A stretch of 23,605 nucleotides of DNA from Endozoicomonas sp031844845 (GTDB lineage Bacteria; Pseudomonadota; Gammaproteobacteria; Pseudomonadales; Endozoicomonadaceae). A model generated the notes under the pieces. The model saw only the letters and a program-made list of their open reading frames with translations, was not told where the DNA came from and did not search any database. The position numbers were made by a program, and so were the translations under genes. Shown here piece by piece: positions 7,573 through 16,473 of this stretch (positions are counted from its first letter, which is position 1; each line of letters opens with the position of its first letter). The stretch is taken from assembly GCF_031844845.1 (NCBI RefSeq), contig NZ_JAVRMB020000264.1:1-23605 (forward strand). Reading direction: 5' to 3'.

Positions 7573-8571
7573 ATGTTGGGTATTGGAAATCTTTTTAATG
7601 CCGTTGCTCTATTAAGGGGGGCATGTGAATTTCCAGATACTGCTACCGATGGTGGTAGTAACAGTAATCAAGATGAAGGAAATTTCAAAGTATGGTCGGT
7701 ACAGGTACAGGTACAGGTACAGGTAGAGAAATTTCTTTTAGTAGCTATTGTCAATATCAAAGGCCGTAAGCAATCAAATGATACTCGCTATATACACCAA
7801 CAGCCTGCTAAGTGGAAAACCATAAAAATGAAAGAAGAGTATATCGCTAAAGATCTTGAATGTGGAGCTAAGTACTTTACAAAAGATGAGAGGGCTAATT
7901 ATGAAATTAATTTCCATGAAGGCCGTATTTATATTCGTGGCAAACTGATCACTGACCAGAAGAGCATGCGCTATGTTATGGATGGTGATGGAACGTTTTA
8001 TATTGATCATAATTTAGACTCATCCATCCGCTCTAGCTCCTTTCATAGCACGTTCCTGGCCGGTACACCTATCGCAGCTGCGGGAATTCTTAAAATTGAT
8101 AAAGATGGTTACATAATCCTTATAGATAACAGCAGTGGGCATTATACTCCCGAACCAGATAACTTAGATCAAGCTGTTAAGGAAATCTGCTCTAAAGGAG
8201 GGGGGGATAGACTTGCTTTGTTGCTCCATGGATGGTTTGAGGCATTTACATCAAGTTCTGTCGGAAACTCACTTTATCAGATATTCTCTTCTATTCAAGA
8301 GCAGTTTCCAGTACCTCTGAAGAGTCCATTTATATATTGCTCAAATAAGCATTTAGGAAAGATTAGTTATAAATTATTTAGCCTGTCACAACAAAATATG
8401 CCGGAAAAAAATAGTGAGGAAGTTTTTTTAAATGAAAAAAAATGGCACCATAAAATAGATCATGTTCTATCTGATGCTGAGTTTGAATTCAAGGTAACAC
8501 ATTATCCTGTATTAAAAAATTTAGAATTAATAATAGAGGTTTCAGGTCGTAAAGTTAAAACTTCTCGATAG
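7573..8571 (+). CDS. Orphan protein with HSTFLAG / SGHY motif
   Basis: This is a 332-residue protein in visibly AT-rich DNA, unlike the core genes nearby, suggesting acquisition. The start is supported by AAAGGAG about 9 nt upstream. Residues 132-200 carry MRYVMDGDGTFYID, HSTFLAGTPIAAAGIL (158-173) and SGHYTPEPDNL (188-198). From memory, an HSSFLAG...AAG...SGHY.P pattern occurs in plant IQM calmodulin-binding proteins and in assorted bacterial toxin-like or hypothetical proteins; its biochemical role is not known to me. Residues 43-51 are a VQ dipeptide run encoded by a 6-bp tandem repeat. The N-terminal ~60 residues and the C-terminal third are unrecognised. There is no clear signal peptide. 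It stands alone, with MITE A just upstream. A host-interaction role is inference only. Confidence 0.65.
   Translation: MLGIGNLFNAVALLRGACEFPDTATDGGSNSNQDEGNFKVWSVQVQVQVQVEKFLLVAIVNIKGRKQSNDTRYIHQQPAKWKTIKMKEEYIAKDLECGAKYFTKDERANYEINFHEGRIYIRGKLITDQKSMRYVMDGDGTFYIDHNLDSSIRSSSFHSTFLAGTPIAAAGILKIDKDGYIILIDNSSGHYTPEPDNLDQAVKEICSKGGGDRLALLLHGWFEAFTSSSVGNSLYQIFSSIQEQFPVPLKSPFIYCSNKHLGKISYKLFSLSQQNMPEKNSEEVFLNEKKWHHKIDHVLSDAEFEFKVTHYPVLKNLELIIEVSGRKVKTSR
7698..7727 (+). repeat. 6-bp tandem repeat (GGTACA)n inside the HSTFLAG gene
   Basis: Four perfect GGTACA units are followed by one GGTAGA unit, encoding Val-Gln repeats across residues 43-51. Because the unit is two codons long, slippage would change peptide length without shifting frame. 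Confidence 0.85.
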
Positions 8572-8709
8572 AGTGGCGCAGCTGCCATTGAATGTCTTAC
8601 TGTTCACGGGATTCGTCATATAGTTTACTTAAGGAGGGTATGAATATGCCCTGTTTTACTGTCTGAAGTCCCTGACATAAATGAAAGGGCTTCCAGAAAG
8701 GGTGTCGTA

Positions 8710-9195
8710 CTATTTCAAATATTTAACATGCGCTTCCATCTCTGCACTGATTTTCTGGCGCATATTCATAAGCCGGATCGCTGACTCACGTAAATTGATA
8801 TCTTCTTCAGTTTGAGGGACCCACTGCTCAACTTTTGTCGGTTTACCATTCTCATCAACGGCAACCATAATAACGATGCAGTGCGTCGTTAAAATATTAT
8901 CGAGGTCTTTTGGGTCACTGGCCTGTACATCAATGGCAATATGTATTGATGAGGTTCCGGTATAAATCACTTTTCCTGTGACTTCAACCAGGTTGCCCAC
9001 ATGAATAGGGTGAACAAACCGAATGCCCCCTGCGTAAGCCGTAATGCAGTATTTGCCACTCCAGCCTGCCGCACAGGCATAAGCCGCTAAATCGATCCAT
9101 TTCATGACCGCACCGCCATGAACTTTGCCACCAAAGTTCACATCGCCGGGCTCTGCAAGGAATCGGAGTGTCACTTCTCGTTTATTTTTTTTCAT
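8710..9195 (-). CDS. Acyl-CoA thioesterase, hotdog fold (YciA/acyl-CoA hydrolase type)
   Basis: This 161-residue protein is a cytoplasmic acyl-CoA hydrolase, which releases fatty acids from CoA. The hotdog signature is clear near the N-terminus: residues 19-35 read VNFGGKVHGGAVMKWID, with N20, the HGG turn and D35 in the places expected of the family. GGIRFVHPIHVGNLVEVTGKV and the following strands complete a single hotdog domain. The C-terminal ~35 residues are a charged helix. GAGG lies 6 nt before the ATG. It is on the same strand as, and 83 bp downstream of, the small conserved gene at 9279-9671. Chain-length preference cannot be read from the sequence. Confidence 0.85.
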   Translation of the reverse strand: MKKNKREVTLRFLAEPGDVNFGGKVHGGAVMKWIDLAAYACAAGWSGKYCITAYAGGIRFVHPIHVGNLVEVTGKVIYTGTSSIHIAIDVQASDPKDLDNILTTHCIVIMVAVDENGKPTKVEQWVPQTEEDINLRESAIRLMNMRQKISAEMEAHVKYLK

Positions 9196-9278
9196 TACGG
9201 CCTCTATTGAATCTGTGTTATCAGTTTTGTGAAGATTTAACAGATATTAACGCTTATTTTTTATTGCTGGTTTGGCGA

Positions 9279-9671
9279 TTAAACCCATCTCTGAACGGCC
9301 TTGGCCGTGTCCTGAGGATTAGTATTGAAGCAGATTTTAGCCTGTGGTGCCGCTTCATGAACAGCATTTATCAGGCGTTCGAAGAGGATCAGATATTCCG
9401 GGTCTAACCGAACACCCGCGCCGATCATCACACCATCATACGCTTGTGCCTGCAAGGCTGTTCGCGCCGCATCAAAAGCAGATGCTTCATCATTAATCAA
9501 CAACAAACTTGCCTCATAACCCAGCGAATTTAGCCGATCTCGATCGGCCTTCAAGCCCGCTGTCACTTTTTCAGCGGTCAGTCCCGGCCATTTTCTGTAG
9601 TCAACGACTTTGGGATTCCAGCCAATCAGTGCTACTTTTTTCTTCTTCTCGCTCATGATCACACTATCCAT
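9279..9671 (-). CDS. Conserved hypothetical protein, about 125-130 residues
   Basis: This is a compact alpha/beta protein: KKVALIGWNPKVVDY near the start, YDGVMIGAGVRLDPEYL in the middle, and AKICFNTNPQDTAKAVQRW at the end. It resembles a widespread uncharacterised proteobacterial family with a small Rossmann-like appearance, but I cannot name it. Starts in frame are TTG (9686), ATG (9671) and ATG (9656, MSEKKKK); none has a strong ribosome-binding site, and 9656 gives the most typical N-terminus. It sits between scpB and the thioesterase on the same strand, where many gammaproteobacteria have rluB after scpB; rluB is not seen here. Confidence 0.65.
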   Translation of the reverse strand: MDSVIMSEKKKKVALIGWNPKVVDYRKWPGLTAEKVTAGLKADRDRLNSLGYEASLLLINDEASAFDAARTALQAQAYDGVMIGAGVRLDPEYLILFERLINAVHEAAPQAKICFNTNPQDTAKAVQRWV

Positions 9672-9759
9672 ACACGTTAATGGCAAATAACTATAGAATA
9701 GTCAGTCCATAGGTTATTAACCATCATAGTGTCTGGATTAAGAATTGCCTTGAAGCAGA

Positions 9760-10644
9760 TCAGTGGAAAGTTTCATCCGGTTCTTCGGACTGGGAAGGAG
9801 ATGCTTCCTCAGACGGCGATTCATCCATTGATTGATCTTCTGCTGAAGGCGCTGCTGTTTCTTCTTCGGCAGGCTTTGAGTCCTGTGCCTTTTCGTCTTC
9901 CAGGTCCAGTGCAGGGACCTTCTGCTTTTTGATCAGGTCATTAAAGCCGGTGGGGAGTTCCGCCTCCATAGCATCCAGCTCGTCAAAGAGTTCCTGGGCT
10001 GAGCGCTCCTTAATAACTTCCTGATCTTCCAGTTCTGGCTGTTCCAGAGTGCCGCCAGCCTGGACCAGCACTTCGGCGATTTCCGGTGGTAACTCCAGTG
10101 TTTTGGCGATTTCTTCCAGGTCCCGAATTTCAGACAATGGTGGAAGGTCGTTAAGGTTTTGCAGGTTGAAGTAATCCAGAAACTGTCGCGTGGTAGCAAA
10201 CATTGCTGGTCGGCCGGGTACGTCCCGATGGCCAACCACACGCACCCATTCCCGCTCCTGCAAGGTACGGATAATATTACTGCTGACACTCACACCACGA
10301 ATATCTTCAATTTCCCCACGGGTAATTGGCTGGCGATAGGCGATCAGGGACAAGGTTTCCAGCAGGGCGCGGGTGTAGCGCTGTGGTTTTTCATCCCAGA
10401 GTCCGCCGATCCAGGGTGCCATTTGCTGGCGCACCTGAAAACGAAAGCCGGAGGCCACCTGTTTCAGTTCAAAAGCCCTGCCTTCACAGGCTTCAGAAAC
10501 GGCGACCAGTGCTTCGCGGATTTCATTTCCGTCAGGACGATTTTCTTCCGGGAAAAGAGCGGCCAGCTGTTCGATATTCAGTGGCCGGCTGCTGGCTATA
10601 ATGGCCGCTTCCAGAATCAGTGAGAGTTCAGGCTTTTCGCTCAT
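9760..10644 (-). CDS. scpB: Segregation and condensation protein ScpB
   Basis: ScpB is the kite subunit of the SMC-ScpA-ScpB condensin that compacts and segregates the chromosome. The protein is 294 residues. Residues 1-80 are the first winged-helix domain (LSLILEAAIIASSRPL...). Residues ~88-170 are the second, with the family hallmark ALLETLSLIAYRQPITRGEI (93-112), then IIRTLQEREWVRVVGHRDVPGRP. From about residue 195 there is a long acidic, Glu/Ser/Pro-rich tail, typical of proteobacterial ScpB. The ATG directly follows the scpA stop (TAA-ATG), so translation is probably coupled. scpA upstream makes the assignment secure. Confidence 0.95.
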   Translation of the reverse strand: MSEKPELSLILEAAIIASSRPLNIEQLAALFPEENRPDGNEIREALVAVSEACEGRAFELKQVASGFRFQVRQQMAPWIGGLWDEKPQRYTRALLETLSLIAYRQPITRGEIEDIRGVSVSSNIIRTLQEREWVRVVGHRDVPGRPAMFATTRQFLDYFNLQNLNDLPPLSEIRDLEEIAKTLELPPEIAEVLVQAGGTLEQPELEDQEVIKERSAQELFDELDAMEAELPTGFNDLIKKQKVPALDLEDEKAQDSKPAEEETAAPSAEDQSMDESPSEEASPSQSEEPDETFH

Positions 10645-11505
10645 TTATTCAATCCGTGCTTTCACATGAATCGGGCCATAAGGCTCGCTCTGTACCAGTT
10701 CGATCAGGGATTCCTTGATCAGTTCCATAATGGCCATAAACGTGACCACCACACCCAGCCGGCCTTCGCTGACCCGGTAGAGGGCTACAAACGGAGTAAA
10801 ACGTTCCGGGGATAACATAGCGAGTACTTCACTCATTCGCTCCCGAACCGAGAGGGCTTCTTCGGCCACATGGTGGTGTTCAAACATATCTGCCCGGCGC
10901 ATGACTTCGCTGAGAGCAACCAGTATGTCCTGCAGATCAACATCAGGATACACCTGTAACCGCTCATAATCCGGTGTCTGAACCTTTGATGGCCAGGTAT
11001 TCCGACCCATTCTGGGCAGTTCATCAAGATCTTCCGCCGCTTTTTTGAAGCGCTCGTATTCTTGCAGGCGACGAACCAATTCGGCACGGGGGTCTTCTTC
11101 TTCGTCCTCGGTCGAGGAGGTTCGGGGCAGCAGCATACGGGATTTGATTTCCGCCAAGGTGGCTGCCATTACCAAATATTCAGCGGCCAGCTCAAACTGG
11201 GAGCTTTCCATCAGTTTCACGTATTCCATGTACTGAAGGGTGATCTGGGCCACCTTGATATCCAGGATATCCATATTGTTGCGTTTGATCAGGTAGAGCA
11301 GAAGATCCAGCGGACCCTCAAAGGCTTCCAGAAAAACTTCCAGAGCATCAGGCGGGATATAGAGATCATCAGGCAGTTTAGTGAATGGTTGACCCTTAAC
11401 CAGTGCCAGCGACCTTTCCACTTTTTCAAGGGCTTCGGATACGGTTTCTTCCGATGGGGCTGGGCTCTGTTCTGGTTGTTCGGCCACGGCTTCCGTCGTG
11501 GTCAT
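10645..11505 (-). CDS. scpA: Segregation and condensation protein ScpA
   Basis: ScpA is the kleisin subunit bridging SMC heads, working with ScpB. The protein is 286 residues with a polar ~55-residue N-terminal extension. The kleisin N-terminal helical domain starts with the diagnostic FEGPLDLLLYLI (residues 62-73), followed by DILDIKVAQIT and EYLVMAATLAEIKSRMLLP. The C-terminal winged helix that contacts the SMC head is around residues 235-280 (GVVVTFMAIMELIKESLIEL). AAGAGGTG lies about 8 nt before the ATG, a strong site. It is the first gene of scpA-scpB. Its neighbour upstream, trpS, is on the same strand but is separated from it by an opposite-strand kinase gene. Confidence 0.96.
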   Translation of the reverse strand: MTTTEAVAEQPEQSPAPSEETVSEALEKVERSLALVKGQPFTKLPDDLYIPPDALEVFLEAFEGPLDLLLYLIKRNNMDILDIKVAQITLQYMEYVKLMESSQFELAAEYLVMAATLAEIKSRMLLPRTSSTEDEEEDPRAELVRRLQEYERFKKAAEDLDELPRMGRNTWPSKVQTPDYERLQVYPDVDLQDILVALSEVMRRADMFEHHHVAEEALSVRERMSEVLAMLSPERFTPFVALYRVSEGRLGVVVTFMAIMELIKESLIELVQSEPYGPIHVKARIE

Positions 11506-11737
11506 GGGCAGTCACCTCTTGCTGGCTACTCGTCTGGCTCTGTATCAGCCCTGACAGGGGTTACAGAGGTTAGACGGCTTATTTGCTAATCAGTTCCATC
11601 ATGCCTGCAAGGGCGGGTGTCTGTCCAGAGGGGAGATGCCGTGGGGAGGCGCATTTTTAATCACAATATGAACTCTTTCTTAATGACATGTTCCAATGAA
11701 TTGGTGTTAAAGACTCATTTCGTTGGAGGTGGATATA

Positions 11738-12874
11738 GTGAACCGAACACAGGGACAGGGATCAATTCAGGCAAAAGCCGATCAAGAGCAAAGACTTCCA
11801 GCGAAAAATGAGCCGCCAGGTCAATCTGCAGGAGGAGTATTTCTCTACGGAGAGCGAGTTGAAAGGATCTCTCTTGATCAAAGAGATATTCGGAGCAGCG
11901 AGCCGGGCTCTAACCTTGTATTACATGATTTTAGAAGTGCTACTGCGGCAGTTAGACGTTTCGAAAACCTGAAAAACGAGATGACAAAACTGGGTAAAGG
12001 TAATTACGGCCAGGTTTATGAGTGCGAGGATTTGCAGCAGAATAAGCTGGCGGTAAAGTGCCATCACAGGAACTTTTCAGAGCTATTAAAAGTTGACCCG
12101 AATAGAGGGGAGGTGCTGTTGTTAACAATGCTAGAACACCACCCCAATATTATGGCCATCAAATCCATATTGATTGGTGATATGGATAAACGGAGGTATG
12201 GGCTTATCACCAGCCCGAGGCAATTGCCTGAGGATTTAGACAGACTTTTCGTCTCATGCGTGGTGTCTGAAAAGGTTGAGGGTGTGTCTTTAGATCAGTT
12301 CATAAAGGAGACAGACTGTGATGAAAAGGGGATCGTTAAGATATTTTTACAGCTGGCCTCGGCTGTTGCGTTCATACACAGGAATAAGTGTACACACCGG
12401 GATATCAGCACAACGAATGTTATGTATGATCCTGAGGCTGGATTAAAGCTGATCGATTTTGGTTCTTTTAAACGAGGACTGAAAAGAACCGGCTCTTATG
12501 TGGGAGCTCTCCAGCTTATAGGTAAAGATTGTTTGCCATTGGATCAGGGTGGCTATGATCCCGTTGCGCTGGATCTCTCGGAAATGGGCGCAGTCATACT
12601 TTACTGCCTTACGGGGAAGTATATTTCCAATTTTAATGAAATGAATGATTCATTTGATTTTCCGGGATCGGGCGTGGAAAGCCGGAGATTTTGTGCGAGC
12701 ATGTTTGCAAATAAAACAGACCAAAATAAAAAGAAAATAATAACTTCTCACCTGAAATCAAGACTTAAAGATATGGGGCCGAAGTGTCTTGATATTGTTA
12801 TTCAGCTTTTGCATCCGGATCCTTCAAAACGGCTGTCAGCTCTGCAGGTTGTCGAAAGGTTAGAATCCATTTAA
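11738..12874 (+). CDS. Eukaryotic-type Ser/Thr protein kinase
   Basis: This 378-residue protein kinase appears catalytically complete. The GTG at 11738 has GGAGGT seven bases upstream and is preferred over the TTG at 11723. From that GTG: polar N-terminus ~1-80; glycine-rich loop LGKGNYGQVYE (85-95); ATP lysine in LAVKCH (K107); catalytic loop HRDISTTNVM (220-229, D222 and N227); metal-binding DFG (240-242). The last ~80 residues include HPDPSKRLSALQV, the usual end of a kinase domain. No transmembrane segment or PASTA repeat is seen, unlike the PknB type; the domain ends the protein. It lies between the minus-strand genes scpA and trpS, in opposite orientation, so it was probably inserted there. 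Targets are unknown. Given the neighbourhood, a host-directed kinase is plausible but unproven. Confidence 0.88.
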   Translation: MNRTQGQGSIQAKADQEQRLPAKNEPPGQSAGGVFLYGERVERISLDQRDIRSSEPGSNLVLHDFRSATAAVRRFENLKNEMTKLGKGNYGQVYECEDLQQNKLAVKCHHRNFSELLKVDPNRGEVLLLTMLEHHPNIMAIKSILIGDMDKRRYGLITSPRQLPEDLDRLFVSCVVSEKVEGVSLDQFIKETDCDEKGIVKIFLQLASAVAFIHRNKCTHRDISTTNVMYDPEAGLKLIDFGSFKRGLKRTGSYVGALQLIGKDCLPLDQGGYDPVALDLSEMGAVILYCLTGKYISNFNEMNDSFDFPGSGVESRRFCASMFANKTDQNKKKIITSHLKSRLKDMGPKCLDIVIQLLHPDPSKRLSALQVVERLESI

Positions 12875-12967
12875 CCGGCTGGTGGGGGGGTTCCGGGGGG
12901 ATGTAGTTTGAGTATTATGCTGGTGATGGATTGCCCTTTATTAACCGGGATGCCGGAGAGGCTAGCG

Positions 12968-13004
12968 AAAAAAGGCTGCGCTTGCCGTTTTGTTTTTGGC
13001 AAGC
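12968..13004 (-). terminator. Possible terminator downstream of trpS
   Basis: GCTTGCC and GGCAAGC form a perfect 7-bp stem (12980-13004) with an 11-nt loop. On the minus strand it is followed, six bases later, by six T residues. It lies 49 bp after the trpS stop. The gap between stem and T-run makes it a weak candidate. Confidence 0.35.
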
Positions 13005-13052
13005 TCTGGAAAAACAGCCCGGTTGCAGGGTTTATGTTTATGGAGAAAGCGG

Positions 13053-14267
13053 TCAGCGGTAGTGAAGCCCCATGGCATCACGGACTTCCTTAAGGGTGTC
13101 CTGGGCTTCATCCCGGGCTTTTTCACAACCTTCTGAAATAATGCTTTTCACCACATCGTGGTTATTTTCCAGTTCCCGCGCTTCAATCCTGATGGGTTCC
13201 AGCTCGGCCTGTATGGCTTCTATCACTGGCTTTTTACAATCCAGACAGCCAATATTTGCACTTATGCAGCCAGCCTGAACCCACTCTTGCCTCTGCTGGT
13301 CGGAGTAGAGCTTGTGGAATTGCCAGACGGGACACTTCTGCGGATCACCCGGATCATTTCGTCGAATACGAGCCGGGTCCGTGGGCATCTTGCGGATTTT
13401 GGTTTCTACATCATCGGCACTTTCCCGCAGTGCAATGGTGTTGTTGTAGGACTTGGACATTTTCTGCCCATCCAGCCCCGGTATTTTTGCCTGAGGTGTC
13501 AGTAGTGCCTGTGGTTCAGGAAGGATGACTTTACCGGTGCCTTCAAGGTAACCGAACAAACGTTCCTTATCTCCCAGGGTAATGTTGTTCTGTTCTTTGA
13601 GCAGGGCTTTAGCGGTTTTCAGCGCTTCCACATCACCTTTTTCAAGGTAGGTTTTACGCAGTTTCCGGTAGATTCCACCCTGCTTTCGGCCCATTTTTTT
13701 AATGGCCAGTTCCGCATTTTCTTCAAAGCCGGGTTCTCGTCCATAGAGGTGGTTAAACCGACGGGCGATTTCCCGGGTGATCTCAACATGGGCTTCCTGA
13801 TCGGCACCAACAGGAATGCTGCCAGAGCGATAGGTGAGGATGTCCGCACTTTGCAGCAGCGGGTAGCCAAGGAAGCCATAGGTGGAGAGATCTTTTTCCC
13901 TGAGTTTTTCCTGCTGGTCTTTATAGCTCGGTACCCGTTCCAGCCAGGAGAGCGGGGTTATCATGGAGAGCAGAAGGTGCAGCTCCGCATGTTCTGGCAC
14001 CCGGGACTGAATAAAGAGGGTGGATGAGCCCGGGTTGACGCCCACCGCCAGCCAGTCAATCACCATATCCAGCATATACTGTTGAACGTGCTGTGGATCT
14101 TCATAGTGAGTAGTGAGTGCATGCCAGTCTGCAACAAAGAAAAAACAGTCATATTCGTGTTGTAGTTTCAGCCAGTTTTTCAAAACACCATGATAGTGAC
14201 CGAGGTGTAATCGGCCAGTAGGTCGCATGCCAGATAACACACGCGACTGAGGGTCTACAGCGCTCAA
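13053..14267 (-). CDS. trpS: Tryptophanyl-tRNA synthetase
   Basis: This enzyme charges tRNA-Trp with tryptophan, using ATP. It is a class I synthetase of 404 residues. The HIGH-like motif is HLGH (21-24) after SGMRPTGRL; KMSKS is at 269-273. At 404 residues it is longer than the ~330 of the E. coli type, with an inserted block around residues 180-255. That form occurs in other gammaproteobacteria, to my knowledge. Cysteines near the C-terminus (NIGCLDCKK) are notable. The start is TTG, with GGGAG about 7 nt upstream. The 238-bp leader region (14268-14505) shows no recognisable riboswitch or attenuator. It is flanked by the kinase (opposite strand) and the MutS-like gene (same strand). Confidence 0.95.
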   Translation of the reverse strand: MSAVDPQSRVLSGMRPTGRLHLGHYHGVLKNWLKLQHEYDCFFFVADWHALTTHYEDPQHVQQYMLDMVIDWLAVGVNPGSSTLFIQSRVPEHAELHLLLSMITPLSWLERVPSYKDQQEKLREKDLSTYGFLGYPLLQSADILTYRSGSIPVGADQEAHVEITREIARRFNHLYGREPGFEENAELAIKKMGRKQGGIYRKLRKTYLEKGDVEALKTAKALLKEQNNITLGDKERLFGYLEGTGKVILPEPQALLTPQAKIPGLDGQKMSKSYNNTIALRESADDVETKIRKMPTDPARIRRNDPGDPQKCPVWQFHKLYSDQQRQEWVQAGCISANIGCLDCKKPVIEAIQAELEPIRIEARELENNHDVVKSIISEGCEKARDEAQDTLKEVRDAMGLHYR

Positions 14268-14505
14268 AGGGTTCTCCCGAGTTGGTCTTGATGGAACAGG
14301 GTACGACAGTTTTAATCAGGGGGAAAGAGGTGCACTCCTGCAGCAAGCTTATCTCGAAAGAGGAGTCTTTGTTCCTGATCATATAAGTTCAGATGTTAAG
14401 TGGGTAACGGTTCAGATTAGCTTATGACGTAAATCCAGACAGGCGTTATAGGTTGATATATTGTTTCTATTACTGTCCGGCTGAGTGGTTTAAAGCTTAC
14501 TTGAA

Positions 14506-16473
14506 TTAATAACCTCGGCCTTCAAGAGGGTATCTCTCAGGATGTTTGATAATGTCAGTGGCAATATCAAGAAACTCAGACTGAACGCCTTCATCTTCCA
14601 GAATCTTGATGGCGATATGCTGTTCAGAGTATCCGGGCTTTAACAGGTAGTCATACACCAGTGTTCCATCAGTGATTTCCGCTCGAACATGCATGTTTTG
14701 AAAAATACCCGGGTATTTAGTCGCTAATAGTGTCAGCCGGGGATAGTGGGTTGTGCAGATGTTAATGGCATTCTGGTTGTTGGAAATGATCTTCAGGTAA
14801 CCATAGGTTCCAGCCTCGCCTTCTATCGGGTTGGTACTGCTGAAAATTTCATCCATTAAGGTAAGGCTGAACTGCTGCTTCTCCATTTGGATTATATGAT
14901 CCATGAGTTCAATAGCTCTGACGGATTCAGCCTTGAAGGTTGACAGGCCGGCAGCCACCTCTGAACTGATATCCATGTGGGTATGGATCAGTGAAAAAGG
15001 CGTAATCTCTGCATACTGTGCCGGAGCGATGCCAAAGGTCTGTGCCAGAAGCACGGCGATGGCAATACCTTCCATGTTGGTTGATTTGCCTGCTGCATTA
15101 GGGCCGGTAATGACTGTGTTCAGAGGCTGATGGGCGCCAATCTCCATATCGTTAGGAACTGCGTTTTCTGGCAATAAATGTGGGTTCCAGAATTGATTGA
15201 GCCGTAAATAGGGGGATGGGTTGTCGGTGATATAATTGGCAAAAGTGATGGGGTTTATCTTCCTTCTCTGGCTCTCTCTAACCAGCTTTGCAACGGTTAT
15301 CCAGGCATCAATTTCACCCACTGCCTGAATAACCGGTAACAGTGAGGTTTTGTGTATTCGGAGCACTTCTAACGCTTTATGGTAGCGCCCCATATGAGAG
15401 GTGTAGTAATCCAGGTTCGAGGTGGTTGGCTGTTCCGGAGACCCTTTCAGCAGAGTGAGCATTTCCCTGAGCTCTTTTGAGTATTCGAGTTTGGAGAACT
15501 CTGAATATGAAGATAAAACATCGCTGAACGAGGGGTGTTTTTCCAGGGTTAGCCAAAGCCTTTTTGCTTCGAATAAAGCGAGTCCGGGACGTCGGCTGCG
15601 TTCCATGACATAGGAGTAATAGGTTTTTTCTTGTGTGGCGCTTCGCTGGGTCAGGTACAGTGTAAGCGCATAGAGAGTAACACCTGCAGCCATGTGCAAA
15701 GGATGGCCTGCCAGGGCTGACGCATAATGGTAAAAACCGACCTGAGTGATCACTTTTGAAGAATAGTAAATAAAATAGGTTGGTAATAATCCGACACTGA
15801 ATAAATTCATGCTTTCAATGAATCTACGGGCGCCCTCTCTTCCGTCGCTGGATTCCGGTTTCAGACCAAATTGACGGGTAGCATCCAGACTCTGAAACAA
15901 ACCTTTGTAAATGGTGTCTGAGGGATCAAGCAGTGAGATAATTCCATCTTCATTTTCTGAGAAATGTTGCAGGTGTTTCTCAATCTTATTAATGGCTTCA
16001 GGGTTGTCGATAAGATATTTTATCAGCTCCTGCCTTTGTTTTAGAATATTAACATCCGTTATGGGAGTGATCAGAATGTTGGCCAGCATTATTTCCCCGG
16101 CAACAGTAATGGTTTGTCCCAGATTTTTTAAAATGCTCTTCCTGGGAGAAAGTGTTGACCCATTTAATAAATCAAGGTCTTTAACGGCGTATTGGGTTAA
16201 AATCCGGTTTTGAGTATCGTCTTTTTCATTAGCCTGTCTGGTAAGCGCTTTTAGTACGATTTTTCTTCGTTCTCCAGGGGTAAGAATGATTTCAGGGAGT
16301 TCAGCGCCATTGTCAGCAGGCTCAGCCTTTTCCTCAGTAGCCGGGTAAGCCTGAGAAAAGTGTTTTTGTGAGAGTTGATAAGTGTTCTGGATACCAAGCT
16401 CCGCTTTTATATTTAAAGCGGGTATAAAAATACCAAAAAATATTATCAATAGTTTTTTGATGGTTCCTGACAT
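14506..16473 (-). CDS. MutS-family ATPase with signal peptide and membrane segments
   Basis: Two starts are possible: 16503 (665 residues) or 16473, where MSGTIKKLLIIFFGIFIPAL begins a typical signal peptide ending near NIKA. Numbering is from 16503. The C-terminal third is MutS domain V: Walker A TGPNAAGKST (466-475), ISSEVAAGLSTFKAES matching the MutS STFMVEM helix (512-527), Walker B LTLMDEIFSSTNP (547-559), and TTHY (584-587). The mismatch-binding domain I is absent. Residues ~234-287 hold hydrophobic segments (LFSVGLLPTYFIYY, MAAGVTLYALTLYL) that may span the membrane. If the N-terminus is a true signal, the ATPase would sit outside the cytoplasm, where ATP is scarce; alternatively it is an N-terminal anchor with the ATPase facing inwards. 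Function is unknown. It lies between trpS and yciO on the same strand. Confidence 0.75.
   Translation of the reverse strand: MSGTIKKLLIIFFGIFIPALNIKAELGIQNTYQLSQKHFSQAYPATEEKAEPADNGAELPEIILTPGERRKIVLKALTRQANEKDDTQNRILTQYAVKDLDLLNGSTLSPRKSILKNLGQTITVAGEIMLANILITPITDVNILKQRQELIKYLIDNPEAINKIEKHLQHFSENEDGIISLLDPSDTIYKGLFQSLDATRQFGLKPESSDGREGARRFIESMNLFSVGLLPTYFIYYSSKVITQVGFYHYASALAGHPLHMAAGVTLYALTLYLTQRSATQEKTYYSYVMERSRRPGLALFEAKRLWLTLEKHPSFSDVLSSYSEFSKLEYSKELREMLTLLKGSPEQPTTSNLDYYTSHMGRYHKALEVLRIHKTSLLPVIQAVGEIDAWITVAKLVRESQRRKINPITFANYITDNPSPYLRLNQFWNPHLLPENAVPNDMEIGAHQPLNTVITGPNAAGKSTNMEGIAIAVLLAQTFGIAPAQYAEITPFSLIHTHMDISSEVAAGLSTFKAESVRAIELMDHIIQMEKQQFSLTLMDEIFSSTNPIEGEAGTYGYLKIISNNQNAINICTTHYPRLTLLATKYPGIFQNMHVRAEITDGTLVYDYLLKPGYSEQHIAIKILEDEGVQSEFLDIATDIIKHPERYPLEGRGY

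Noticed and set aside
12908..13093. 61-codon frame after the kinase
   Set aside because: No ribosome-binding site, and it overlaps the trpS 3' end on the other strand.
14268..14505. T-box or attenuator before trpS
   Set aside because: No T-box motif, Trp-rich leader peptide or terminator/antiterminator pair is visible.
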